Assembly (NCBI GenBank): GCA_021845945.1
Contig: JAJZRD010000112.1
Location: 1 to 11,550, forward strand
Direction: 5' to 3'
Source: Chloroflexota bacterium
Lineage (GTDB): Bacteria > Chloroflexota > UBA6077
DNA length: 11,550 nucleotides
Positions 1 to 6,421 of the stretch are shown here, one piece after another. A model generated the notes under the pieces. It did no database searches. It worked only from the letters and a program-made list of their open reading frames with translations, and was not told the DNA's origin. A program made the position numbers and the translations under genes. How positions within the stretch are numbered: the first letter of the stretch is position 1; each line of letters opens with the position of its first letter.

Positions 1-531
1 CTCCGGGCTCTTCCGGCCCTTCCGAACCAACTCCACCTGCCTCTGCACGAACTGGGGGGAGACTTGATGGTGGCCGCACATGGTGGTCACCGCCAGCACC
101 TCCTCCGAGGGCAGCAGCTCCTTCTTCCCCCACACCCCCAGGGAGTAGTTGATGGTGTGGGGGGTCACGCCCGCCTCCTTGCAGGCCGGCAGCACCTCGT
201 CCAAGAGACCGGCGATCACTATGGAGAGGCCGGTGTCCTTCTCCTTCATTATCTTCAGGAAGTCCACCACCTGCCGGCGGGTCGTGAAGACGCCCCGCAG
301 CCGGGACTTGTCGGTGACCCTCGCCTTGATCTCCTCCACCGGGATCTCGAGGACCGAGCCGGACTTCACGTCCCCCCAGTTCTCGGAGCCCACCGCCTCG
401 GCCGCAGCGATGAACTCCATCGCCTTGGGCGCGATGTCCTTGTCGTTGACACCCTTGGCCTGGTACATGAACCAAACGTAGTCCCCTCGCAGGGACTCGG
501 GCGTTCCAGATCGGTGCAGAGAGTGCGTCAT
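1..531 (-). CDS. Partial MTHSLHR/TTMCGH-family protein (module protein A1), C terminus beyond the window
   Basis: Unrecognised family; 177 residues are visible and the frame is open to base 1. The ATG (complement of 529-531) follows a purine-rich ribosome site, AGAGGTAGGA. It is a paralogue of the gene at 1540-2172. Both begin MTHSLHRxGTxESL and share the stretch DxGxSxxxxGxxDEVxxxC, then PHxINxSLGVxG and TTMCGH (here residues 149-154, with Cys152 and His154), then a GxxSP segment. By comparison with the paralogue (210 residues) about 33 residues, including a probable CxC motif, lie left of the edge. No signal peptide or membrane segment is seen, so it is likely cytoplasmic. It is the last visible gene of the operon and is separated from the upstream ferredoxin-like gene by a repeat of about 130 bases. 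The conserved Cys/His residues suggest metal or thiol chemistry, but that is inference. Confidence 0.8.
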   Translation of the reverse strand, partial: MTHSLHRSGTPESLRGDYVWFMYQAKGVNDKDIAPKAMEFIAAAEAVGSENWGDVKSGSVLEIPVEEIKARVTDKSRLRGVFTTRRQVVDFLKIMKEKDTGLSIVIAGLLDEVLPACKEAGVTPHTINYSLGVWGKKELLPSEEVLAVTTMCGHHQVSPQFVQRQVELVRKGRKSPE

Positions 532-571
532 CGTCCTACCTCTTTGGGTTCTGAGTGCTGAACTGCGATTC

Positions 572-705
572 GATGTGTAGGGCGGGGCGCTCTGCCCTGC
601 CGCCGGGCTACCATCGCCCGCCGGGCGGCTACGCCGTTCAAGCCATCGCCCGGGCGGCGGGCACAGGCGTGGCGACGTGCTCGCTCGCGCCACGTGCCCT
701 ACATC
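572..705. repeat. Dispersed GC-rich repeat with inverted ends, copy 1
   Basis: This fills most of the gap between the A1 and B1 genes. Its left end reads GATGTGTAGGGC and its right end GCCCTACATC, which are inverted copies apart from a 2-base insertion. Bases 577-629 match 11281-11333 at about 49 of 53 positions, and the right end is identical to 6332-6341. It contains two imperfect ATCGCCCG...GGGCGG units, so this copy looks internally extended relative to the one at 11281. The repeat ends 6 bases from the stop codon of the neighbouring gene. It encodes nothing plausible and resembles a small non-autonomous element or REP-like repeat. Confidence 0.75.
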
Positions 706-711
706 TCGCAA

Positions 712-1437
712 CTAGTCGTGTCGGAGGGGCTTTCCCAGCCCCACGTTCACCTTGCCCCTGATGGGCCTCTTCAGACCCAGCCTCTCTATCTCCGCCATCA
801 CCGGCGAGCTCCCCTCGGCATCGACCCGGGTGATCACGCCCAGGGAGAACACCGTGTCTATCTTCCCCTCAACCTCTTGAAGCGCCTCGATGATCCTGGA
901 GAACTCCTCCACCCGGCAGTTGCCCTCCACGATGATCGACAGCAGGTGAACCTCGAGGTACTCGGCCCTCAGCTTCCCCGTCCTCTTGTCGGCCATGACC
1001 TCGGTCAGCGGGGAGCACTCCTCGAACTCCAGCCCGGCCGCCGCCACCGCCATGGCGACCTTCTCGGCATCCACCAGCTTCAGGCCGACCCCCGGCCTGC
1101 CCATGTCTATGGCGATGCCAACCTGGCCGATCTTGGTCCGGCCGGTCACGTCGTTGGTCTTGGACTCCTCGGTCCCCCGCCCGGGCACCCCAGTCGTCGC
1201 CTTCGTCTCGGTGGGATCGCTCAGGAAGTGGCTGAAGTTCCGCAGGCTGCCGTCCAGCTCCACCTTCTCGATGGCCCCAAAGGGACAGACCTCTTTCCGC
1301 AGGCAGACGTAGCACTCCGTGCACCTGTCCTGGTCGATGGCCACCCGCTTCCGGCTCACCACCGTGAAGGCATCCATCGGGCAGTAGGGGATGCAGAGCC
1401 GGCATCCCTTGCACTTGTCCTCGATAACGACAGGCAT
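712..1437 (-). CDS. Two-[4Fe-4S] ferredoxin-like protein with conserved C-terminal domain of unknown function (module protein B1)
   Basis: 241 residues. The ATG at 1435-1437 is chosen because GGAGGGGAG lies 4 bases upstream and the first cluster motif begins at residue 9; an in-frame ATG at 1488 would add 17 poorly conserved residues. Cluster motif 1 is C9-xx-C12-xx-C15-xxx-C19-P. Motif 2 is C39-xx-C42-xx-C45-x5-C51-P. This spacing is known to bind two [4Fe-4S] clusters in bacterial ferredoxins. Residues 85-240 form a domain I do not recognise, with GRGTEESKTNDVTGR (86-100), GRPGVG (113-118) and the ending VNVGLGKPL. A region around 160-205 could be an ACT-like alpha/beta fold (inference). 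It is a paralogue of the gene at 2264-2986. Its role is probably electron transfer to or from the neighbouring A proteins; the substrate is unknown. Confidence 0.85.
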   Translation of the reverse strand: MPVVIEDKCKGCRLCIPYCPMDAFTVVSRKRVAIDQDRCTECYVCLRKEVCPFGAIEKVELDGSLRNFSHFLSDPTETKATTGVPGRGTEESKTNDVTGRTKIGQVGIAIDMGRPGVGLKLVDAEKVAMAVAAAGLEFEECSPLTEVMADKRTGKLRAEYLEVHLLSIIVEGNCRVEEFSRIIEALQEVEGKIDTVFSLGVITRVDAEGSSPVMAEIERLGLKRPIRGKVNVGLGKPLRHD

Positions 1438-1539
1438 GATTCTCCCCTCCGAGAAACGTACGGCGGAGCACAGGGCCCCGCACCACATGTGCTGGGTTGG
1501 CGGATCGAGCCGCCCTGCCGAAATGCCTGTGCCGGAGCA

Positions 1540-2172
1540 CTACTCCCTGGTTGACGGTTTGCCCAGCATGGCGGTCGCCCTGTCCAGGTTGAAGAGTCCA
1601 CAGGCGCAGGGCATCCCCACCATGACGGCGGCGTCGCGAGGACTCATCCTGCCGCACCGCACCTCCTCGATCCCCCTCTGTGCCAGGGAGGAGGCCACCA
1701 GGGCGTGGCCGCACATGGTGGTGAACTCCCCGATCTGCTCGTCCGGGAGGATATCGGTGTTCCCGTGAACCCCCAGGGACAGGTTGATCGAGTGAGGCTC
1801 CAGCCCGATCTCGTCACACATGGCAAACACTTCGTCGACGATGCCGCTAACGGTGACCGAGATCCCCAGATCCTCCTCCTTGAAGCGCCGCAACACCCGT
1901 CTCAGCTTCTCCCTGCTGGAGAAGGAGCAGCGTATGCCGGAGGAATCGCTCATCTGTGCGATCACGGCCTCGACGTCCAGCCCCCTGGACAGCAGATCGC
2001 CGGTCTCGAGGACCCCGATGTTCGCGGGGCCGGCCTCGAAGATGATCTCCAGCATCCGGCCGATCTTGCGACCGGCCCCCTTCTCGTTGAACCCGAGTGC
2101 CGGACGGGCGATCAACACGAAATCGTCCTTCAGGGACTCCGCCGTTCCGACGCGATGCAAGGAGTGAGTCAT
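1540..2172 (-). CDS. MTHSLHR/TTMCGH-family protein of unknown function (module protein A2)
   Basis: 210 residues, complete. The ATG at 2170-2172 has GGGAGGAAGAG just upstream, and the paralogue at 1-531 starts at the equivalent MTHSLHR. I do not recognise the family. Visible features are six cysteines (82, 119, 154, 173, 189, 191), the motif TTMCGH at 151-156, PHSINLSLGVHG at 126-137 and a C-terminal GMPCACGLFNLDRA segment (186-199). Cys154/His156 and the CxC pair 189/191 are candidate metal or cluster ligands, by inference only. No signal peptide or transmembrane helix is apparent. It lies 91 bases downstream of the ferredoxin-like gene at 2264-2986 and 102 bases upstream of the next one, so B and A genes alternate. 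The TTMCGH string resembles part of the proline racemase active site, but nothing else does. Confidence 0.82.
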   Translation of the reverse strand: MTHSLHRVGTAESLKDDFVLIARPALGFNEKGAGRKIGRMLEIIFEAGPANIGVLETGDLLSRGLDVEAVIAQMSDSSGIRCSFSSREKLRRVLRRFKEEDLGISVTVSGIVDEVFAMCDEIGLEPHSINLSLGVHGNTDILPDEQIGEFTTMCGHALVASSLAQRGIEEVRCGRMSPRDAAVMVGMPCACGLFNLDRATAMLGKPSTRE

Positions 2173-2188
2173 CTCTTCCTCCCAGCTC

Positions 2189-2242
2189 CTGAGTGCTGAG
2201 CCCTGAGTCCTCGACCCACACCCCCAGGACGCGGGACTCAGG
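2189..2242 (-). repeat. CTGAG-type repeats and inverted repeat between B2 and A2
   Basis: The gap between the B2 stop and the A2 start holds short CTGAGTGCTGA / CTGAGTCCTCG units (2189-2213). It also holds a perfect 9-base inverted repeat, CCTGAGTCC at 2202-2210 with GGACTCAGG at 2234-2242, separated by 23 bases. The 11-mer CTGAGTGCTGA recurs at 551-561, at nearly the same distance upstream of the A1 start. It could be an inter-cistronic RNA structure that tunes expression, or just repeat debris; no T-run follows it. Confidence 0.4.
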
Positions 2243-2263
2243 ACTTCTTTCACCGGCTTGCAG

Positions 2264-2986
2264 CTAGTCGCTGGCCAGGGGCCGGCCCAGCCCCACGTTG
2301 ATCTTCGCGTTGATGCGAGGGTTCAGCCCCAGGTCCCGCAACTGCTCCACGATGGGTATGCTCCTATTGGGACCGAGGCGGGTGATGGCGCACCAGGAGA
2401 AGATGCCCTCGATCCCTTTGGCAACCTCACGGACCACCGGCACGATCTCCGGCAGCTTCGAGGGCTCCGTCTCGAACTCGACGATGGCGGATAGAACCCT
2501 CTCGCCCTTCACGTCGTCCCTGATCTTCCCGGTTCTGGTGTCCACCATCAGGAAGGTCAGTGGGTTGTTGGGCTCGAAATTGACGCCGAAGCTGGCCAGG
2601 GCCACGGTCATCTTCTCGACCTCGTGGAAATCCGTGCCCACCCCCGGCCGGCCGAACTCCAGCGCCATCCCCACCCGGCCCTTCTTGACTCGCCCGGTGA
2701 CGTCGTTGGTCTTCACCTCTTCGGTGCCCCGGCCCCTCACGCCGGTCTCCTTGTGGGGGACCAGAGGGTCGCTGAAGGCCGTCCGCACCGAGCGCGGCCA
2801 CTGGAAAGCCTCCGGAGGCCGGTAGATGGCCTCGACCGGGCAGGGGGCTACCCTCATGCAGGTGCCGCACTCCACGCACCCTTCCTGGTCGATGGCCGCA
2901 ACGCCGTCCTGGGGAAAGATGGCACCAACGGGGCAGTAAGGGATGCACTGCTCGCAACCGGTGCAGGAAACCTCGTCTATCCGCAT
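2264..2986 (-). CDS. Two-[4Fe-4S] ferredoxin-like protein with conserved C-terminal domain of unknown function (module protein B2)
   Basis: 240 residues. The second in-frame ATG (2984-2986) is preferred: GGAGGAAGGA lies immediately before it, whereas the ATG at 3002-3004 has no ribosome site. This start also makes the protein one residue shorter than its paralogue B1. Cluster motifs are C8-xx-C11-xx-C14-xxx-C18-P and C37-xx-C40-xx-C43-x5-C49-P, both expected to hold [4Fe-4S] clusters. The remaining domain shares GRGTEEVKTNDVTGR (85-99), GRPGVG (112-117) and the ending INVGLGRPL with B1. It is the first structural gene after the IclR regulator, 91 bases downstream. It is probably a cytoplasmic electron carrier or the redox subunit of a complex with the adjacent A proteins; the reaction is not known to me. 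Confidence 0.85.
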   Translation of the reverse strand: MRIDEVSCTGCEQCIPYCPVGAIFPQDGVAAIDQEGCVECGTCMRVAPCPVEAIYRPPEAFQWPRSVRTAFSDPLVPHKETGVRGRGTEEVKTNDVTGRVKKGRVGMALEFGRPGVGTDFHEVEKMTVALASFGVNFEPNNPLTFLMVDTRTGKIRDDVKGERVLSAIVEFETEPSKLPEIVPVVREVAKGIEGIFSWCAITRLGPNRSIPIVEQLRDLGLNPRINAKINVGLGRPLASD

Positions 2987-3077
2987 TCCTTCCTCCACTA
3001 CCATATCTTGGAAGCAGCGAAAGTAGTCGTGGACGCACTGGTTGGGTGAGGATCGATAGGACGGGCCTCAGAGAGGC

Positions 3078-3863
3078 TCAGAGGCCGCCGCCCCGGTAGC
3101 CCAACTGGCGGGAAATGGCCAGGGTCGCCTCGCGAAGCTGCGGCAAGTACTCCAGCGCCTTGGCCTCGGTGAGCCGCACGGAGGGCCCCGAGATATTGAT
3201 GGCAGCGATGACCTGCCCCTCCTGGTTCACTATGGGACAGGAGATCGACGCTATGCCGGGAGAGTGCTCGCCCATGGAGATGGCGTAGCCCCGCTGCCGG
3301 ATTTCCGCCAACTCCCGCAGCAACTGCTGCCGATCGGTTATGGTCACCGGCGTGAAGCGCCTCAACCCGCTCTCCGCTATCTCCATCTCGATCTCTTCCG
3401 GCGGCAGGTAGGCCATCAGGAGCTTACCGGGGGAGCCCGCGTGGAGCGGCAGCATCTTGCCGATGTCGCGATAGGTCCGCCGCAGGTCGTGGGTGCTCTC
3501 CACCTGCTCAACGACCACGCGTCGATGACCCTCCAACAGATGCAGGGCGATGGTCTCGTTGTAGCGGTCCCGCAGTGCCCTCAGGTAGGGGAGGGCGATG
3601 GACGACAGGGAGAGCCGGGACTGGAGAACGTGGGCAAGGTTCAGCACTTTGGGGCCGAGGGTGTACTTCTGAGTAGCGTCGACCTGGCGGAGGAGCCCCC
3701 CCATCTCCAGGGTAACCAGGGCTCGATGCACGGTGCTGCGCTTCAGCCCGAGCATCCTGGCCACTTCTGCGACGCCCAACTCCGGACGATCGACGCTGAA
3801 GGCGTCGAGGATCCGGACGGCCCTCTCTATGGCTTCGACCGAGGCTGTAGGTCTGTCCCTCAC
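3078..3863 (-). CDS. IclR-family transcriptional regulator
   Basis: 261 residues from a GTG at 3861-3863. That start is chosen because a strong promoter lies at 3897-3925, so an upstream in-frame ATG (3957-3959) would precede transcription; the length also fits the family (about 250-265). Residues 8-65 form the winged helix-turn-helix (VEAIERAVRILDAF, then VAEVARMLGLKRSTVHRALVTLE). Residues 75-255 are the effector-binding domain, with the family signatures LPLHAGSPGKLLMAYLP (138-154), SMGEHSPGIASISCPI (196-211) and AINISGPSVRLT (221-232). IclR proteins bind small organic acids or aromatics and often control adjacent catabolic operons. It is the first gene of the same-strand operon and so probably controls itself and the four redox genes downstream. 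The effector cannot be read from the sequence. A short inverted repeat (GGCCTC/GAGGCC, 3064-3086) overlaps the stop codon. Confidence 0.93.
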   Translation of the reverse strand: MRDRPTASVEAIERAVRILDAFSVDRPELGVAEVARMLGLKRSTVHRALVTLEMGGLLRQVDATQKYTLGPKVLNLAHVLQSRLSLSSIALPYLRALRDRYNETIALHLLEGHRRVVVEQVESTHDLRRTYRDIGKMLPLHAGSPGKLLMAYLPPEEIEMEIAESGLRRFTPVTITDRQQLLRELAEIRQRGYAISMGEHSPGIASISCPIVNQEGQVIAAINISGPSVRLTEAKALEYLPQLREATLAISRQLGYRGGGL

Positions 3864-3890
3864 TGCGGGATACCATCCCTTACGAAGGAT

Positions 3891-3925
3891 CGGCCCAGTA
3901 TAGGGCCGTCTACCTGCGAGGTCAA
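3891..3925 (-). promoter_or_regulatory. Sigma70-type promoter with palindromic operator candidate upstream of the IclR gene
   Basis: On the minus strand, TTGACC (3920-3925) is followed after exactly 17 bases by TATACT (3897-3902), close to the -35/-10 consensus. The -10 hexamer sits inside a perfect 6-base inverted repeat, CGGCCC-TATACT-GGGCCG (3891-3908). The predicted transcription start is about 20-30 bases before the GTG start. A symmetric site over the -10 would be well placed for repression, such as autoregulation by the IclR protein. The promoter match is seen directly; the operator role is inferred. Confidence 0.7.
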
Positions 3926-4024
3926 GCTCCCAAAACAGCCCTCTCGGTAACATTTTCATTTGAGTTGACACGCCCCTGCTGGGAGCGCGGGCCTCCCGAT
4001 AAGGATGGCAAGCTCCTTGGACAC

Positions 4025-4053
4025 AAAGGAGGCCGCCTGAGGCGGCCTCCTTT
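4025..4053 (-). terminator. Strong hairpin terminator between the zinc-ribbon gene and the IclR promoter
   Basis: A perfect 13-base stem AAAGGAGGCCGCC / GGCGGCCTCCTTT closes on a TGA loop, with flanking ACAC/GTGT that can extend it imperfectly. It lies 37 bases after the zinc-ribbon stop codon, as expected for an intrinsic terminator. The following T-run is short (CCTTTGTGT), so efficiency is uncertain. It would insulate the IclR promoter from read-through. Confidence 0.72.
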
Positions 4054-4089
4054 GCTGTGTCGGGAGCTACGGGATAGCAACAGGGGCTT

Positions 4090-4383
4090 CTATTCCCTGC
4101 CCTGAGCCCTGATCTGGTCGAAGCAGCTGCTGCAGTAGACCGGTCGGTCGTTCCTCGGCACAAAAGGCACGGTGGCTTCCGCCCCACACTGCGCGCAGAT
4201 CACCGTGTGCATCTCACGGGGATCGCGTCCTGCTCGCTCGCGACGCCGGGCAGAACGGCAAGTTGGGCATCGCTGTGGCTCATTCATGAGCCCCTTTTCT
4301 GCAAAGAACTCCTGCTCACCCACGGTGAACACGAATTCCTGCCCGCAGTCGCGGCACTGCAAGGTCTTGTCCGCAAAGCTCAC
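4090..4383 (-). CDS. Small zinc-ribbon protein with CxxC-x17-CxxC domain
   Basis: 97 residues, starting at a GTG (4381-4383) preceded by AGGGAAAA. It has four CxxC knuckles: C10/C13 and C39/C42 form the first zinc ribbon (QCRDCGQEF...RCPTCR). C63/C66 and C84/C87 form the second, with exactly 17 residues between the two CxxC pairs, matching the described CxxC-x17-CxxC domain (VPFVPRNDRPVYCSSCF). The two are joined by a basic linker (RSARRRERAGR, 43-53). Such proteins probably bind two zinc ions and may contact nucleic acid, but no specific role is established for the family as far as I know. It is a single-gene unit bounded by a terminator downstream and a long gap upstream. I did not find a convincing promoter for it. 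Confidence 0.88.
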   Translation of the reverse strand: MSFADKTLQCRDCGQEFVFTVGEQEFFAEKGLMNEPQRCPTCRSARRRERAGRDPREMHTVICAQCGAEATVPFVPRNDRPVYCSSCFDQIRAQGRE

Positions 4384-4992
4384 TTTTCCCTGACCCCTTT
4401 CACGTGTGGAGAAGTCTGGTCACAGTTTAGTCTCTGCTAGATCCGCATGCGGGATGCCTTGCCGAGGAACCAGGACCAAGGTCCGCCGGGTCGCGTTTGC
4501 CTAAACGTGCCGGGCGCTACAATAGCAGAACGTCGAACGCCATGCAAGCGATTCTCTGAACTTCGGCAACATTCTTCTGCCGATTCTTCTATTGTCTGGA
4601 ACTCTACATAACGGAGTAGCCCCTTTCCCGGCTCAGCAAGGGATCGCTATCCCCCTAAGCACCCCTCATACAGCTTTGCGCCCCCTGTGACGGCCTATCG
4701 CGCCTTCATGTGGCCCCCCATTCCGATACGCCGGGTTCTTCCTGAGAAACACCGGGGACGGAACCGCCAAGACACACAGTCATCGAGACCCACCGGGCCC
4801 CCTCGGCAATAGTCTGTGCCTTGCCCCCGGCGGTTAGCATCACGGTGCCGGCTTCACGACCTTGGAGCGGCGTTCGGCCACCGGGGAACCGACCCAGAGA
4901 CGTGGTAGGGAGCGGAGTGGTACCCGTTTGACAGGGTTCCGGCCGCACTGTAAGCTAAGATTGCGGCATAAGACTAAAGCTAGGGGGAATCT
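4384..4992. other. 609-base gap without a recognisable gene
   Basis: This divergent intergenic region is more mixed in composition than its neighbours. I find no tRNA, known riboswitch signature or convincing coding frame; an 80-codon minus-strand frame (4706-4948) has no ribosome site or domain. It contains two direct ATTCTTCT copies (4571-4578 and 4583-4590), a TACAAT hexamer near 4529 without a good partner, and the M16 promoter candidate at its right end. An unrecognised small RNA cannot be excluded. Confidence 0.5.
4928..4956 (+). promoter_or_regulatory. Candidate promoter of the M16 protease gene
   Basis: A perfect -35 element TTGACA (4928-4933) is followed by a 17-base spacer and the weak -10 TAAGCT (4951-4956, 3 of 6 matches to TATAAT). 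Transcription would start about 30 bases before the TTG start codon. The -35 and spacing support it; the -10 is poor. Confidence 0.4.
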
Positions 4993-6258
4993 TTGAAACA
5001 CCACCTGACCGTCACAGAGCAGGGTCTGCGAGTGATCACCACCCCGATGCCGCACACCCGATCGGCCAGTATCTCCATCTTCATCAGTGCCGGGTCTCGA
5101 TACGAAGATGATCGGATAGCCGGCATCTCCCACTTCGTGGAGCACATGCTTTTCAAGGGCACCCACCAGCGCCCCACCCCCAAGGAGATCTCCGAGGCCA
5201 TCGAGGGTGTGGGCGGAGTGCTGAACGCGGCCACCGACAAGGAGCTCACCGTCTACTGGGCCAAGGTCCCATCCCAGCACTTCGAGCTGGCCATGGACGT
5301 CCTCTCCGATAACCTGCTCAACTCCAAGCTCGCTCCAGAGGACATCGAGAGGGAGCGGCTGGTGATCCTCGAAGAGCTGAGCATGATCTACGACAGCCCC
5401 ACCGACCTGGTCAACCTGATGATCGACGAGGTGGTGTGGCCCGATCAGCCCCTCGGTCGAGACACGGCCGGCACCAGGGAATCGGTGACCGGCATCACGC
5501 GGGATAGCCTTCGGGACTTCATGGCCGGCCACTACGGCCCCCTCAGCACCGTGGTCGCCATCGCCGGCGACGTCACCCCCGAACGGGCCGAGGAGGCCGC
5601 CAACCGCTTCTTCGGCCGCTGGGACGGCCTCGCCCCCGGATCCTGGTTCCCGGCCATCGACGGCCAGAGCGGACCGCGGGTCAGCCTCAAGTCCAAGCGA
5701 ACTGAGCAGGCGAACCTCTGCCTGGCGGTGCAGGGGCTCCCCTCCGAGCACCCAGACCGGTACACACAGGATGTGATGAACACGATCCTGGGGGAGGGCA
5801 TGAGCTGCCGCCTCTTCCTCCAGATCCGCGAGAAGCTGGGTCTCGCCTACGACGTGCATTCTTATGTCAATCACTTCCGGGATACCGGCTCCCACGTGGT
5901 GTTCGCCGGGGTCGATACCAAGAAGGCCAATCGGACGGTCCACGCCATCCTGGACGAGCTGGCCCAGCTGCGGGACGGGGTTCCCGAAGAGGAGCTCCAT
6001 CGGGCCAAGGAGTCAATGAAGGGGCGTCTCCTCTTGCGGCTGGAGGATACCCGAGCCGTCGCCTCCTGGACCGGCGCCCAGGAACTGCTGCGCAACAGCA
6101 TTCTCACCGTCGACGAGGCCCTGGCCCTGATCGACTCCGTCACCTCCGACGACATCCGGAGGGTAGCCGGCAACCTGTTCCTCAAGGACAGGCTGAACCT
6201 GGCCGTCGTGGGACCCTATCGAAACGAGGATCGGTTCCTGAACCTCCTCGATCTATAG
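4993..6258 (+). CDS. M16-family zinc metalloprotease (processing-peptidase-like)
   Basis: 421 residues. The TTG start at 4993 is supported by AGGGGG (4982-4987) five bases upstream and by an N terminus typical of the family (LTVTEQGLRVITTPMPHTRSAS); no in-frame ATG precedes it. The inverted zinc motif is H47-F-V-E50-H51 within GISHFVEHMLFKGT. Glu128 (VILEEL) lies 76 residues after His51, the known third zinc ligand in HxxEH-x76-E. Residues about 10-160 are the catalytic M16 domain and 165-350 the second, inactive-type domain (MSCRLFLQIREKLGLAYDVHS). The length is that of one protease half, so it probably acts as a homodimer or with a partner on peptides. No signal peptide is evident. It appears to be transcribed alone; the repeat at 6259-6341 follows its stop codon directly. 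Confidence 0.93.
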   Translation: MKHHLTVTEQGLRVITTPMPHTRSASISIFISAGSRYEDDRIAGISHFVEHMLFKGTHQRPTPKEISEAIEGVGGVLNAATDKELTVYWAKVPSQHFELAMDVLSDNLLNSKLAPEDIERERLVILEELSMIYDSPTDLVNLMIDEVVWPDQPLGRDTAGTRESVTGITRDSLRDFMAGHYGPLSTVVAIAGDVTPERAEEAANRFFGRWDGLAPGSWFPAIDGQSGPRVSLKSKRTEQANLCLAVQGLPSEHPDRYTQDVMNTILGEGMSCRLFLQIREKLGLAYDVHSYVNHFRDTGSHVVFAGVDTKKANRTVHAILDELAQLRDGVPEEELHRAKESMKGRLLLRLEDTRAVASWTGAQELLRNSILTVDEALALIDSVTSDDIRRVAGNLFLKDRLNLAVVGPYRNEDRFLNLLDL

Positions 6259-6341
6259 AGGTGGGGCGCCGCTTCTCCGGGCGGCATTGCCTCTGCACCG
6301 TCGCGCACTACGCGTCGCAGTCCAGGGTCCCGCCCTACATC
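6259..6341. repeat. Dispersed GC-rich repeat, degenerate copy 3
   Basis: The right end GCCCTACATC (6332-6341) is identical to the right end of the copy at 572-705. The left end, right after the M16 stop codon, reads GGTGGGGCG, a degraded version of TGTAGGGCGGGGCG. The interior is poorly conserved. It is assigned to the family by its ends and intergenic position only. Confidence 0.4.
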
Positions 6342-6421
6342 AGATCTGCACTCCGGCATCCATTGCCCTAGAAGGGATGGCCACCACGCTCCGCCGGGGG
6401 CGCGGCGGCCGGCCCTGAGAC

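Noticed and set aside
1700..1720. TTMCGH in A2 as a proline-racemase active site
   Set aside because: Proline racemases have MCGHG-like strings, but the second catalytic motif (DRSPCGTG-type) and the usual length of over 300 residues are missing, so the match is probably chance.
2987..3077. Terminator between the IclR gene and B2
   Set aside because: The GGCCTC/GAGGCC inverted repeat near 3064-3086 has a short stem, a long loop and no T-run, and the downstream genes need read-through from the only good promoter.
4706..4948. 80-codon minus-strand frame in the large gap
   Set aside because: It has no ribosome site, no recognisable motif and an unusual low-complexity composition; it is not enough to call a gene.
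4840..6000. 386-codon minus-strand frame opposite the M16 gene
   Set aside because: The M16 frame has the complete zinc motif and family pattern; this frame is antisense shadow with no ribosome site.
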